Shown here piece by piece: positions 10,001-16,861 of a stretch of 64,000 nt of DNA. A model generated the notes under the pieces. The model searched no databases. It was not told the origin of the DNA and worked only from the letters and a program-made list of their open reading frames with translations. This DNA is from Streptomyces sp. HUAS ZL42 (GTDB lineage: Bacteria > Actinomycetota > Actinomycetes > Streptomycetales > Streptomycetaceae), in NCBI RefSeq assembly GCF_040782645.1, contig NZ_CP160403.1:4995001-5059000 (forward strand), written 5' to 3'. A program made the position numbers and the translations under genes. The stretch's first letter is position 1; the number at the start of each line of letters is the position of its first letter.

Positions 10001-11172
10001 GAGTAACCCGCCGACAGGTGGTGGAGCACCTGGTTGGCCTCGGGCCACAGCTGCCCGGCGTCGTCCGCGGCCAGCGCGGCCAGATCACGGCGCAGCTCGT
10101 CGAGGGGCCCGCGCAGCGACCGCCCGAGCAGCGTCAGCAGCTGCTCGTGCCGTGCGGCCAGCGCCTCGTACCGGTCCTTCTCCCGCTCCCCGAGCGCGGC
10201 GTACCGCTCCTCACCCGCGGCGAGTTCCTCCTCGTGCCGCTCCTGCAGCTCCTCGAGCTCGGTCACGTGCTTCTGGCGCAGCGCGGTGAGCTCGGAGGCG
10301 TGCTCCTCGTCGATCCGCTCCAGCTCTTCCTCGTGCTGCTTCTGCGCGGCGGCCTTCTCGTCGGCGAGGGTGTCGTACGGCCGTCGGTCGGTGAAGGTCA
10401 TGACGGCACCGACGAGCTGGTCGCCGTCACGCACCGGTGCGGTGGTCAGATCGACCGGAACCTTGTCCCCGCTCTTGGACCACAGCACCTGTCCGCGCAC
10501 CCGGTGCTTGCGCCCGGAGCGCAGGGTGTCGGCGAGCGGCGACTCCTCGTACGGGAAGGGCGAGCCGTCGGCCCGCGAGTGCACGACGAGGGTGTGCAGC
10601 TCCTTGCCGCCGAGGTCGCTGGCCCGATAGCCCAGTATCTGAGCGGCGGCCGGATTGACGAGGACGATGCGCCCGTCCGTGTCCGTCCCCACGACACCCT
10701 CGGCCGCGGCCCGCAGGATCATTTCGGTCTGACGCTGCGAGCGGGCCAGTTCGGCCTCGGTGTCGACGGTCCCGGACAGGTCGCGTACGACGAGCATCAG
10801 CAGCTCGTCGGAGGCGTAGCCGTAACCGTCGTAGGCCTGCTGCCCGTTCTCGAGGTTCGCGCTGGTGACCTCGACGGGGAACTCGCTCCCGTCGGTGCGC
10901 CGGGCGATCATCCGCGTCGGCTTGGTCCGCGCCCGCGGGTCGAGGTGATCGGGCCGCCGCATCGAGCCCGGGATGAGCTTGGAGTCGAACTGCGGCAGCA
11001 GATCGAGCAGCCCGCGCCCCACCAGAGCGGTCCCCGGCGCCTCGAAGGCCTCCAGGGCGATGGTGTTGGCGTTGACGACGGTCCCATTGGCGTTGACCAG
11101 CACCAACGCGTCGGGAAGCGCGTCCAGTATGGCTGCGAGGCGAGCAGCGCCTCGGGATGGCCTGCTGCTCAC
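7021..11172 (-). CDS. Giant PAS-PAS pseudokinase with disordered linker and two degenerate receiver domains
   Basis: 1383 residues from the GTG at 11172, which has GGAGG nine bases upstream. Order: PAS (~8-130, LPDALVLVNANGTVVNAN), PAS (~150-255, AAAEGVVGTDTDGRIVLVNP), charged coiled coil (~265-350), a DHp-like helix, an HATPase-like domain (~430-535), a ~590-residue Pro/Ala/Gln/Gly-rich region, then two receiver-like domains (~1140-1245 and ~1260-1380). The H-box reads GRSLRGPLDEL, with no His at the phosphoacceptor site; the N-box Asn is replaced (HLVADVAG). The last receiver has VLLIEEH in place of the acidic DD and LAERS where the Lys should be, but keeps VVMD. It looks like a sensory scaffold rather than a working hybrid kinase. 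No transmembrane helix, so cytoplasmic. Confidence 0.82.
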   Translation of the reverse strand: MSSRPSRGAARLAAILDALPDALVLVNANGTVVNANTIALEAFEAPGTALVGRGLLDLLPQFDSKLIPGSMRRPDHLDPRARTKPTRMIARRTDGSEFPVEVTSANLENGQQAYDGYGYASDELLMLVVRDLSGTVDTEAELARSQRQTEMILRAAAEGVVGTDTDGRIVLVNPAAAQILGYRASDLGGKELHTLVVHSRADGSPFPYEESPLADTLRSGRKHRVRGQVLWSKSGDKVPVDLTTAPVRDGDQLVGAVMTFTDRRPYDTLADEKAAAQKQHEEELERIDEEHASELTALRQKHVTELEELQERHEEELAAGEERYAALGEREKDRYEALAARHEQLLTLLGRSLRGPLDELRRDLAALAADDAGQLWPEANQVLHHLSAGYSRITTLIDNVLGYQRLDTGTEEIVRTKVMLDAVVAAGVDGAVELIGPGRVQFAVHAPPIEAEVDSRLLATALAHLVADVAGVDATGNAPVSAGGYMDNTVVVAAAQRGEVVRIEVRGPYAGGDPVHEPIVRGIVRAHGGVLQTHEVPGMSGSAYVLEVPLGEGAGAVAAQAPAAADGGAAGGAPALEQAPGRRRARRSSVDAFLESDVPGEQGADGSQGSGGPDGDAAAPTGRRRRRAGAAAEEAAPAEAGEVSGGTGRRRGRPAEDGDAAEGAPGAPAEGAVVTAAEHAAGTAASGTGLGGTVPPQGVPAPAGRRARRVADEQHALPPALPATPDPSAAGGVVPADDAQPSGRRRRALAAANERAAAQEAAPRTVFALPPAEADQDRSADGTAGARGTGAADGTQGPLPQPPAQAQVPAQIPGPSAPGDALVDQGRHDAVAHDQSEDHTPPQPHPTSAPTGRRRRAVAQPAEAIGTPAQGVPSPGVPAQALPAQAQQVASPQLQAAQAQAPQAQPAPVGNPADGTSGAGAPVPPGATAPAAAPALAPPAIPAHLPPAAVAPAQPQPQNPHPTPAPGTPLPPESAVAQTRTAQPLPAEAAVAAPVDPNSTQGRAISVRTLGQGVPFTRQAAQVQQPVAATPPPQQPGGSGRRRKLGTPPDPAAARPEQTARPHPATEQPPAPTSAQPQPQQQPQPQPAPTGQSRLAQATEGAGRSYAIGAPDENAAEGPEPLDGPGGAVEVADTPRPQPMDDELPPEPLDNPRRLLVWPAPDVSTQQALSDRGYRPVIVHSREEVDAQIAAFPAALFVDPLTGPITRTALQSLRQAAVAAEVPVMVTAGLGQATREAAYGADPAVLLKALAPRDSEQHPPRVLLIEEHAEIALALTSTLERRGMQVARAASDADAVTLAGQLRPNLVVMDLLQVHRRQAGIVDWLRANGQLNRTPLVVYTAAVDQADLPRLASGETVLFLAERSTSGDVQSRIVDLLARIGTN

Positions 11173-11242
11173 GAGTCGCTTCCTCCCTGTTACCGCATCT
11201 TGCCGACCGCTCGGGCCATCTTGCCAACCGGCCCGCAACGTG

Positions 11243-11968
11243 TCACGCGAGGGAGTCTAAGCGCTGCGGTTGCGCTCGCGACGCCGGATGAGAGGGAGCT
11301 CGCACGACGAAGTGATGTGGAACGTGTGACCGGGTGGCCCGGCCTGCGCGGGACCTTCGCGGGACGTTCACGGAGTCTCTGTGACCGCCGTGAGACGCCT
11401 GTGCCGGGGCCGGCCTGTACCGACGGACCGGGACCTGTGCCCGCAGGTCGGGAAGGAGCGGCACGAGCCGGTCCCAGCGGGCGGTCTCGCATCCGTCGCT
11501 CCGGTCGTACGTCGCGTCGACGGGACGTCCGGCCCACGTCCCGGTGACGTGCGCGGTGGCGGGCCCGCCGTACTGCATGGTGCAGACGTCCCCTTCGGGC
11601 GCGGGCGCGAAGGGGTCCGTCCCCCAACGGGTGCCCCGGTCGAGGACCCGGCAGGCCCGACGCACGTGCGGGTGACTGCCACCACCGGGATGGCAGTACA
11701 GCTCGTACGTCCCGTCCTTCCCGCGGCCGGCGTCCCGGACGGTGACGGTGAGGTGGTCGCCGGACGTCCGGTCCTCGTCGCGGAGGGGCGGGGGCATGCG
11801 GGAGGGGAAGGAGAAAGGACCGGCACCGGAGGCTTCGGGGCCGGGGCCTGTGCCGGTGCCGCGGGCGTACGCCACGGTGGGCGCCGCGGACCACGACGAG
11901 ACCACGACGACGGAGGCGGCGGCGCCGACGAGGAACCGGCGCAGCCCGCGGGAGGTGATCTGCAACAT
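11243..11968 (-). CDS. SSI-family (Streptomyces subtilisin inhibitor-like) secreted protein with long tail
   Basis: 241 residues. A Sec signal (ITSRGLRRFLVGAAASVVVV core, cleavage near AYA) precedes an SSI domain at ~70-175: LTVTVRDAG, the first disulphide pair (YELYC...RRAC), then VCTMQYGGP, where the residue two after Cys is the P1 site of SSI; it is Met, the residue favoured by subtilisin-type targets, and a final Cys lies in DGCETARW. Typical SSI proteins stop shortly after this; here ~70 further Arg/Pro/Ser-rich residues follow, which may reflect a lost stop codon. The gene precedes the PAS gene on the same strand with 70 bases between. Confidence 0.78.
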   Translation of the reverse strand: MLQITSRGLRRFLVGAAASVVVVSSWSAAPTVAYARGTGTGPGPEASGAGPFSFPSRMPPPLRDEDRTSGDHLTVTVRDAGRGKDGTYELYCHPGGGSHPHVRRACRVLDRGTRWGTDPFAPAPEGDVCTMQYGGPATAHVTGTWAGRPVDATYDRSDGCETARWDRLVPLLPDLRAQVPVRRYRPAPAQASHGGHRDSVNVPRRSRAGRATRSHVPHHFVVRAPSHPASRAQPQRLDSLA

Positions 11969-12148
11969 GCCCTGACTAACGCCGCGCGTCCGTGGACGTT
12001 GCGCGAGAGAGGGGCAGGCGGCTCACCGGCGCAAAGGGCTTTGCCCTCCGCCCCGCCTGCCTAGTACCGTGGAGGCCGATTGGTGACACGACGCTCGACT
12101 GTGTCATCATCTGCACGCACCACTCGCGCTCGCGCGAGCGGCTGTGCT

Positions 12149-12239
12149 GGAGGCGTCGCCTAGTCCGGTCTATGGCGCCGCACTGCTAATGCGGTTTGGG
12201 CCTTAAAGCCCATCGAGGGTTCAAATCCCTCCGCCTCCG
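12149..12239 (+). tRNA. tRNA-Ser (GCT)
   Basis: A 7-bp acceptor stem GGAGGCG/CGCCTCC with discriminator G, anticodon loop CTGCTAA (anticodon GCT, reading AGC/AGU), a long class II variable arm (GGGCC..GGCCC-type) and a T-loop GTTCAAATC. CCA is not encoded. No integrase or duplicated 3' end is seen nearby. Confidence 0.96.
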
Positions 12240-12252
12240 CGCGATCATCGAG

Positions 12253-12275
12253 GCCCCGGTCGACCCGACCGGGGC
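12253..12275 (+). terminator. Terminator of tRNA-Ser(GCT)
   Basis: Perfect 10-bp stem GCCCCGGTCG/CGACCGGGGC with a three-base loop, 14 bases after the tRNA, followed by TTCGTCGTTT. Confidence 0.8.
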
Positions 12276-12385
12276 TTCGTCGTTTCCGAAGATCACCCCA
12301 CCCCGCGCACTGCCTCACCGGATCATCACCCCGGATGGCCCCAGAATCACGTTTCCGCAGCTCACAAGGGCTACGGCAAACGGAT

Positions 12386-12414
12386 TTCACATGTCGGCGG
12401 CAGTCATGTAATGT
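12386..12414 (+). promoter_or_regulatory. Putative promoter of tRNA-Arg
   Basis: TTCACA (12386-12391) and TAATGT (12409-12414) are separated by 17 bases; transcription would begin ~50 bases before the tRNA. The other parts of the 12276-12470 gap show nothing recognisable. Confidence 0.45.
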
Positions 12415-12470
12415 TCTTCCTGTCGCCGCGAGCGGGCCGGAAGGCAGGGAGCGGGACAAAAACAAAACAA

Positions 12471-12543
12471 GCACTCGTAGCTTAACGGATAGAGCATCTG
12501 ACTACGGATCAGAAGGTTGCAGGTTCGAATCCTGCCGAGTGCG
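12471..12543 (+). tRNA. tRNA-Arg (ACG)
   Basis: A 73-base cloverleaf: acceptor GCACTCG/CGAGTGC with discriminator G, anticodon stem TCTGA/TCAGA around loop CTACGGA (anticodon ACG) and T-arm GCAGG-TTCGAAT-CCTGC. The A at position 34 must be deaminated to inosine to read CGC; the enzyme for that, TadA, is encoded at 34485-34916. CCA is not encoded. Confidence 0.97.
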
Positions 12544-12549
12544 CACAGG

Positions 12550-12581
12550 CCAGAGGCCCCGGATCACTCCGGGGCCTCTGG
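12550..12581 (+). terminator. Terminator of tRNA-Arg(ACG)
   Basis: Perfect 13-bp stem CCAGAGGCCCCGG (12550-12562) with its complement at 12569-12581, six-base loop, followed by TGTTTTT. One of the best intrinsic terminators in the window. Confidence 0.9.
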
Positions 12582-12634
12582 TGTTTTTGGGGCGGGTACG
12601 GCAGCGAAGTGCCGCCGCGTTCACTGGCGTTCGG

Positions 12635-13606
12635 TCAGGGTTTTCCCGCTCGGGTCAGAGCGTCCTCGGCCTGGGTGGCCAGGGTGGCGACGAGGTCCGC
12701 TGCCGGGGGTAGGTCGTTGACGAGATCGACGGCCTCGCCGGCCCAGACCGGCAGCGGGGGCACCTCGCCTCGTGCGACGTCGTCCTGGTAGTCCCGCTGG
12801 GCCTGCGTATCCGCGGCGAGTTCCGCTTCCCGGCCTCGCCATTGGTCGAGGTAGCGATGGCCCAGGGTGCGAGCGGTGTAACGGGAGGGCCAGCTCGAGC
12901 CGCGGGCGATGTCCAGTACGCGGTTGCGCTCGGTGTCCTCCCCGCGTCCCTCGAGGATCGCGGCGGTGATGGAGGGGTGGACCAGGGCCTCGGCCGTGGC
13001 CTGGAAGCGGGTGCCGATGACTGCCCCCGCGGCGCCCAGGGCCAGGGCCGCCGCCAGGCCGCGGCCGTCGGCGATCCCGCCGGCCGCCAGCACCGGCACC
13101 GGGGCCGCCAGGTCCACCACGACCGGCACGAACGGCAAGGCGGACCTGCCGTTCCGGGCGCCGTGCCCACCGCTCTCGGTGCCCTGCGCCACGATGACAT
13201 CGGCACCCACGTCCACCGCCCGCCTGGCCTCCTCCAGGTCGGTGACCTGGAGGATCAGTGCCACGCCCGCCCGGCGGATCCGCTCGGCGAAGGGGCTCGG
13301 GTCGCCGAAGGACAGCATCACCGCCGTGGGACGGTGCTCCAGCGCCCGCTCGACCGCGGCGGCATCGATTCGCCACGTCAGAAAGCCGATGCCCCAGGGC
13401 TTGTCGGTGCCGTTTGCGAGGATGGGCAGTTCGCGGGCCAGCCAGTCCGGATCCCCGCCCCCGGAGCCCAGCAGCCCGAGCCCGCCGGCGCGCGAGACAG
13501 CCGCAGCGAGCGCACCACCGGCCGACCCGCCCATCGGCGCCGACGCGATCGGATGCCGCACACCGAACAACTTCGTGAACGCCGTCGACAACGCCATGAC
13601 CGACAT
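12635..13606 (-). CDS. Nitronate monooxygenase-like FMN enzyme (2-nitropropane dioxygenase family)
   Basis: 323 residues, TIM-barrel FMN-binding family. Motifs: HPIASAPMGGSAGG at the N-terminus, VAQGTESGGHGAR (FMN and substrate loop, ~155), PVLAAGGIADGRGLAAALALG (phosphate loop, ~195) and GTRFQATAEA. The family oxidises alkyl nitronates such as propionate 3-nitronate with O2, but many members are uncharacterised flavin enzymes, so the substrate is open. Start at 13606 chosen because AGGAG lies five bases upstream; longer N-terminal versions lack an RBS. Transcribed alone; the divergent neighbour starts at 13756. Confidence 0.88.
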   Translation of the reverse strand: MSVMALSTAFTKLFGVRHPIASAPMGGSAGGALAAAVSRAGGLGLLGSGGGDPDWLARELPILANGTDKPWGIGFLTWRIDAAAVERALEHRPTAVMLSFGDPSPFAERIRRAGVALILQVTDLEEARRAVDVGADVIVAQGTESGGHGARNGRSALPFVPVVVDLAAPVPVLAAGGIADGRGLAAALALGAAGAVIGTRFQATAEALVHPSITAAILEGRGEDTERNRVLDIARGSSWPSRYTARTLGHRYLDQWRGREAELAADTQAQRDYQDDVARGEVPPLPVWAGEAVDLVNDLPPAADLVATLATQAEDALTRAGKP

Positions 13607-13755
13607 CATCGCTCCTGCCGGCGCGCAGGGGCATCGCGAGATCAAAGGAGGGGCGGGGGGAGGGCTCTCTCGGCACAATTAGCCGGCCGGTGAAGGGACT
13701 TCAGGTCCTTGCGCCGACAGTGGAGTTCCGCTGCCCAGGAGAGGGAGGCAGGTAA

Positions 13756-14118
13756 GTGAGCGCGCATGACGAAGGCCACACGGTCGCAGGATGGACCGGG
13801 TTCGGGATCGCGACCATCGGGGCCGCTGTGGTCGGGCTGGGGGTGTGTACGGTCTCGGCCGTGGCGCTGGGGGGTGGGCTCGCGATCGTGGTCGTGAGCG
13901 CGCTCGTCACCTGGGCGCTGCATCTGGGCGGGTGGGGCAAGCCGCCGGGGGTGCGGCCGCGGGAGCAGTGGGGGATGCGGGTCCGGGACGACCTGGCACG
14001 GGAGGGGCATGCCGGGTGCGTGGCGTGCCGACTGGCGGGGCGGGGGCGGCAGAGGGCCGTGGTGGTCGTGCCGGCGGAGGGCCGTCCCGCAGAGGTCGCG
14101 CCGGAGAGCGTGTCGTAG
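13756..14118 (+). CDS. HGxxPAAW-like small membrane protein
   Basis: 120 residues with two adjacent hydrophobic helices (~12-33 and ~36-56) and a cytoplasmic tail containing CVAC. The N-terminal HGHTVAGWT is a variant of the HGxTPAAWT motif of an actinobacterial membrane-protein family whose members often sit near tryptophan genes. No catalytic motif; function unknown. GTG start preceded by GGGAGG. Confidence 0.7.
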   Translation: MSAHDEGHTVAGWTGFGIATIGAAVVGLGVCTVSAVALGGGLAIVVVSALVTWALHLGGWGKPPGVRPREQWGMRVRDDLAREGHAGCVACRLAGRGRQRAVVVVPAEGRPAEVAPESVS

Positions 14119-14237
14119 TCGGCGTGGTCCGCCAGGGGGCAGAATCGATACGTCTGTCCCCTTTCGGGTGAACATGCTTTCTCCGCACGGGAGTTGCGTA
14201 CGTGTGTGCCTAGCTTCCGGTGTGGAGGTGATGCTCG

Positions 14238-15230
14238 ATGTACGAGCAGGACAACACGCCGCCGGACCCCTCGGCGGCAGAGTCACAGGATGCGATCGAC
14301 ATCAACGACTTCGTGTTCGCGGCCACGGGGGCTCGGGTGCGGAGGCTGACTCTGCCGGATGGGGAGCACTGGTTTCCGGCGGCGGACGTGGCCACGAACC
14401 TTGGCTATGCAAACACGCGTCAGGCGCTGTTGTGGCATGTTGCAGCAGATTGCACGAGGCGGCTCAGTGAGATTGCACAAGGCGTCTATCCAGTAGACGC
14501 CTTGAGCAAACTTGCAGGTCACAGGCTTCAGAAGTCGATGAAGATGGTGAACCTGCGCGGCCTGGTCGCCCTCGTCAACGGCTGCACCAAGCCCGAGTGC
14601 GCACCCTTCAAGACCTGGGTCTGCGAGGTCATCGCAACCTTGCAGCGCGACGGTTCCTACAGTCTCGAACCGGCCCCCGTACAGCCCGCCCCCAGCGGTG
14701 GCACGGCGTATCTCATGCCGCAGCAGGTCGCCGACGCGATCGTCCGGCTCGAGGAGCGGAACATCCGGGCGGACGAGGCGTCGATCGTCGCTCAGGCGGA
14801 GCGCATCGAGGAGATGCGTCGTACCAACGAGCAGTTGAGCCGCACCAACGACCTCCTCGCCGACTCCCACCGCGCCCAGACCTCCATGGCCGACGCCCTC
14901 CACCGGATCGCCGACACCCTGGATCGCGTTGCCGATCGTTTCCAGCCCGCTGCGGCCGAGGGCGGCAAGCCTTCCATGACACCGCAGGAACTCCTCGCCG
15001 TGTGGCGGGCGAAGAACCTCGTCGTCGCGGATGACGTGCATGCCGTGGCGGCGTACCTCGCCCCCGCGCTGGTGCGGGGCGCGGTGCGGTGCCGGATGGA
15101 GGAGGTCGCCACGCGGACGGGGCTGACCCTGGAGCGCGTCCGGGACTGTGTGCGGATGCTGCTCAAGAGGGGCTGCACGCGGCAGAGCGGGTGTACCGCC
15201 GACGGCACGCCGGTGTACGTGTTGCCGTAG
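14238..15230 (+). CDS. BRO-N domain DNA-binding protein (phage antirepressor type)
   Basis: 330 residues. Residues ~20-130 are a BRO-N domain (WFPAADVATNLGYANTRQAL, FKTWVCEVIATLQRDGSY), which in phages binds DNA and acts as an antirepressor. A coiled-coil segment follows (~165-225, EERNIRADEASIVAQAERIE), then a C-terminal winged-helix-like domain (~245-330, MEEVATRTGLTLERVRDCVR) not usual in BRO proteins. RBS GGAGGTGA is seven bases from the ATG. A TAGCTT at 14211 may be the -10. The gene stands alone, without integrase or phage structural genes, and codon use dips in GC around 14395-14520. A strong terminator follows. Confidence 0.82.
   Translation: MYEQDNTPPDPSAAESQDAIDINDFVFAATGARVRRLTLPDGEHWFPAADVATNLGYANTRQALLWHVAADCTRRLSEIAQGVYPVDALSKLAGHRLQKSMKMVNLRGLVALVNGCTKPECAPFKTWVCEVIATLQRDGSYSLEPAPVQPAPSGGTAYLMPQQVADAIVRLEERNIRADEASIVAQAERIEEMRRTNEQLSRTNDLLADSHRAQTSMADALHRIADTLDRVADRFQPAAAEGGKPSMTPQELLAVWRAKNLVVADDVHAVAAYLAPALVRGAVRCRMEEVATRTGLTLERVRDCVRMLLKRGCTRQSGCTADGTPVYVLP
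14478..14504. repeat. Perfect inverted repeat inside the BRO-N gene
   Basis: CAAGGCGTCTA and TAGACGCCTTG flank the 5-base spacer TCCAG, within the BRO-N coding region. Just upstream a near-exact direct repeat GATTGCACRAGGCG occurs twice (14453-14466 and 14471-14484). The local GC dip and repeats suggest a hairpin in the mRNA or an internal binding site. Confidence 0.7.
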
Positions 15231-15252
15231 CCCCGGGTGGGGGAGAGACAGA

Positions 15253-15291
15253 GGGCCCGAAGCCGCAAAACAAGGTTGCGGCTTCGGGCCC
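15253..15291 (+). terminator. Terminator after the BRO-N gene
   Basis: A perfect 16-bp stem GGGCCCGAAGCCGCAA (15253-15268) with its complement at 15276-15291 around a seven-base loop, 22 bases after the stop codon. Symmetrical enough to work in both directions. Confidence 0.88.
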
Positions 15292-15344
15292 TTCGTACCG
15301 TACCGCTCCCTGGGTTGGGCGATGGCGTTGTCAGACCCAACGCC

Positions 15345-15350
15345 TACCCT
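15345..15350 (+). promoter_or_regulatory. -10 element of the DUF2797 gene (leaderless start)
   Basis: TACCCT ends five bases before the GTG/ATG pair at 15356/15359 and there is no Shine-Dalgarno, so the transcript probably begins at or next to the start codon. Confidence 0.4.
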
Positions 15351-15355
15351 CGCGA

Positions 15356-16270
15356 GTGATGGCACAGGCATGGACGTGCTCGGGACTGACATGGTCGGCA
15401 AACGGTCCCGAGCTGAAGTGGGACGGTGGACGGCGCAGTGCGCTGACCTGGGGGAAGCGGGTGGCCTTCCGGGTCGTGGAGGGGGGTGTGCGCAGGTGTG
15501 TGGGGGCACGTGGGCACCCGTGTCCGGTGCGGGCGGTTGTGCCGGGGCGCAGTACGGGCGCGCGTTGCGAGGCGTGCGCGCGTCTGGATCGGGCGCACTC
15601 CGTCGCGGCGGACACCTTCGCGGACGATCCGCGGCCGTACCACGTGTATCTGGCGTGGTTCGGGCCCGGCATGGTGAAGGTCGGGATCACGGCGGTGGAG
15701 CGGGGGTCGGCGCGGCTGCTGGAGCAGGGCGCCGTCTGCTTCAGCTGGCTCGGCGCCGGGCCGTTGATGGCTGCCCGCCGGACCGAGGAGTTGTTGCGCG
15801 CGGCGCTCGGGGTCCCCGACCGGATTCCGTACGCCGATAAGCGGGCCGTGCGGTCCGCGTTGCCCGCGACGGAGGCGGAGCGGACGGCTGAGATCTCCGA
15901 ACTGCATGCGCGGGCGGTGGTGTTGGGCGGGTGGCCGGAGTCGCTCGCGCGAGAGCCGTTCCAGCCCGTGGACCATGTGCGCGTTTTCGGGCTCGCGGGG
16001 CTGCCCGCCGCCGTCGGGGCGGTGAGCGAGCTCGTCGCCGGCGGGGTGGTCAACGGCGCGCTGGTCGCGGCGGCGGGGCCTGATCTCCATCTCGAGGCCG
16101 GAGGCGGAGGCGGGGGCGGAGGCGAGGTCGTCGTGCTCGACACACGGTTGATGAGCGGGTGGGGGCTGGTTCCGGTCGGGGGTGGTGAAGCGGACGGTGC
16201 TGCAGGCGAAGTAACCCTTCCTCTTCGTGAGTTCAGGGAGGACGGCCACCTTCAGGACGGGCTGTTCTAA
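15356..16270 (+). CDS. DUF2797 family protein
   Basis: 304 residues from the GTG at 15356 (ATG at 15359 is equally possible). The N-terminal ~75 residues contain paired cysteines (CVGARGHPCP, then CEACAR) likely to bind metal, followed by HVYLAWFGPGMVKVGITA, a GIY-YIG-like segment seen in DUF2797, and a mixed C-terminal domain with an unusual poly-glycine stretch (GGGGGGGGG, ~252). Function unknown; the GIY-YIG-like core suggests a nucleic-acid role but this is inference. Monocistronic, between a terminator and a 120-base gap. Confidence 0.78.
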   Translation: MMAQAWTCSGLTWSANGPELKWDGGRRSALTWGKRVAFRVVEGGVRRCVGARGHPCPVRAVVPGRSTGARCEACARLDRAHSVAADTFADDPRPYHVYLAWFGPGMVKVGITAVERGSARLLEQGAVCFSWLGAGPLMAARRTEELLRAALGVPDRIPYADKRAVRSALPATEAERTAEISELHARAVVLGGWPESLAREPFQPVDHVRVFGLAGLPAAVGAVSELVAGGVVNGALVAAAGPDLHLEAGGGGGGGGEVVVLDTRLMSGWGLVPVGGGEADGAAGEVTLPLREFREDGHLQDGLF

Positions 16271-16390
16271 GGACGCGAGGTCGCGAGGCATGAGGTCGCG
16301 AGGCCACGAGGTAAAGAGTCGGATCCCTGTGGGATCCCTTTCGGTAAGGCCGCTGGACGCCGTCCGCCCGCCGGCCTGATCGTGGATGAC

Positions 16391-16744
16391 ATGAGCGAAC
16401 AGCACATCGCACCTGTCGCGGCACATCAACCGCCGTACTACGTCGTCGTCTTCACCTCCGTTCGTACCGAGGGAGACCACGGATACGGCGAGACCGCCCA
16501 GCGGCTGGAGGAACTCGTGAAGGACATCCCCGGGTTCCTGGGGATGGACGCCGCCCGTGCCCCTGGCGGGCTCGGGATCACCGTCGGCTACTTCCGGGAT
16601 CTGGCCGGCATCGAGCAGTGGCGGTCCCATGCCGAGCACCGGGCGGCCAAGGCGCAGGGACGTGCGCACTGGTACGAGCGGTACTCCCTGCACATCGCCA
16701 AGGTGGAGCACAGTCACGGATTCGAGCGGGCGGATACGCCCTGA
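16391..16744 (+). CDS. ABM-domain monooxygenase-like protein
   Basis: 117 residues forming one antibiotic-biosynthesis-monooxygenase ferredoxin-like fold: YYVVVFTSVRTEGDHGYGET, FLGMDAARAPGGLGITVGYF and the typical W...H...A...HWYERY pattern. Many such small proteins are heme-degrading or quinone oxygenases, others simply bind; no substrate is suggested by context. Start taken as ATG at 16391; a GTG nine bases earlier is an alternative and neither has a good RBS. Short GAGGTCGCGAGGC repeats lie in the upstream gap (16271-16390). Confidence 0.75.
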   Translation: MSEQHIAPVAAHQPPYYVVVFTSVRTEGDHGYGETAQRLEELVKDIPGFLGMDAARAPGGLGITVGYFRDLAGIEQWRSHAEHRAAKAQGRAHWYERYSLHIAKVEHSHGFERADTP

Positions 16745-16775
16745 AGATCAACGTGGAGTGAAGGCTTCCCAGGCG

Positions 16776-16809
16776 TTCCCTGAGAGGTGCCTGTGCATTT
16801 CTCAGGGAA
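16776..16809. promoter_or_regulatory. Inverted repeat upstream of the two-component operon
   Basis: TTCCCTGAGA and TCTCAGGGAA form an exact 10-bp inverted repeat around a 14-base spacer, between the monooxygenase stop and the response-regulator start. It could be an autoregulatory binding site or a terminator of the preceding gene; no T-run follows, which favours a binding site. Confidence 0.55.
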
Positions 16810-16861
16810 ATCACAGATAGGTGAAAGCGTGTTCTCAGAGGACACCGACAAGGTGTCCATC

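Noticed and set aside
6949..11547. A 1532-codon open frame on the plus strand through the PAS gene
   Set aside because: It is the antisense of the PAS protein; low-complexity Arg/Gly translation, no RBS, and no family motif. High GC keeps stops rare.
12149..15291. Possible integrated element using tRNA-Ser(GCT) or tRNA-Arg as attachment site, given the BRO gene
   Set aside because: No integrase, no duplicate of either tRNA 3' end and no phage genes were seen; the two tRNAs are intact with their own terminators.
16271..16390. GAGGTCGCGAGGC repeats in the gap before the monooxygenase
   Set aside because: Two copies only, separated by few bases; not recognisable as an operator or mobile-element end.
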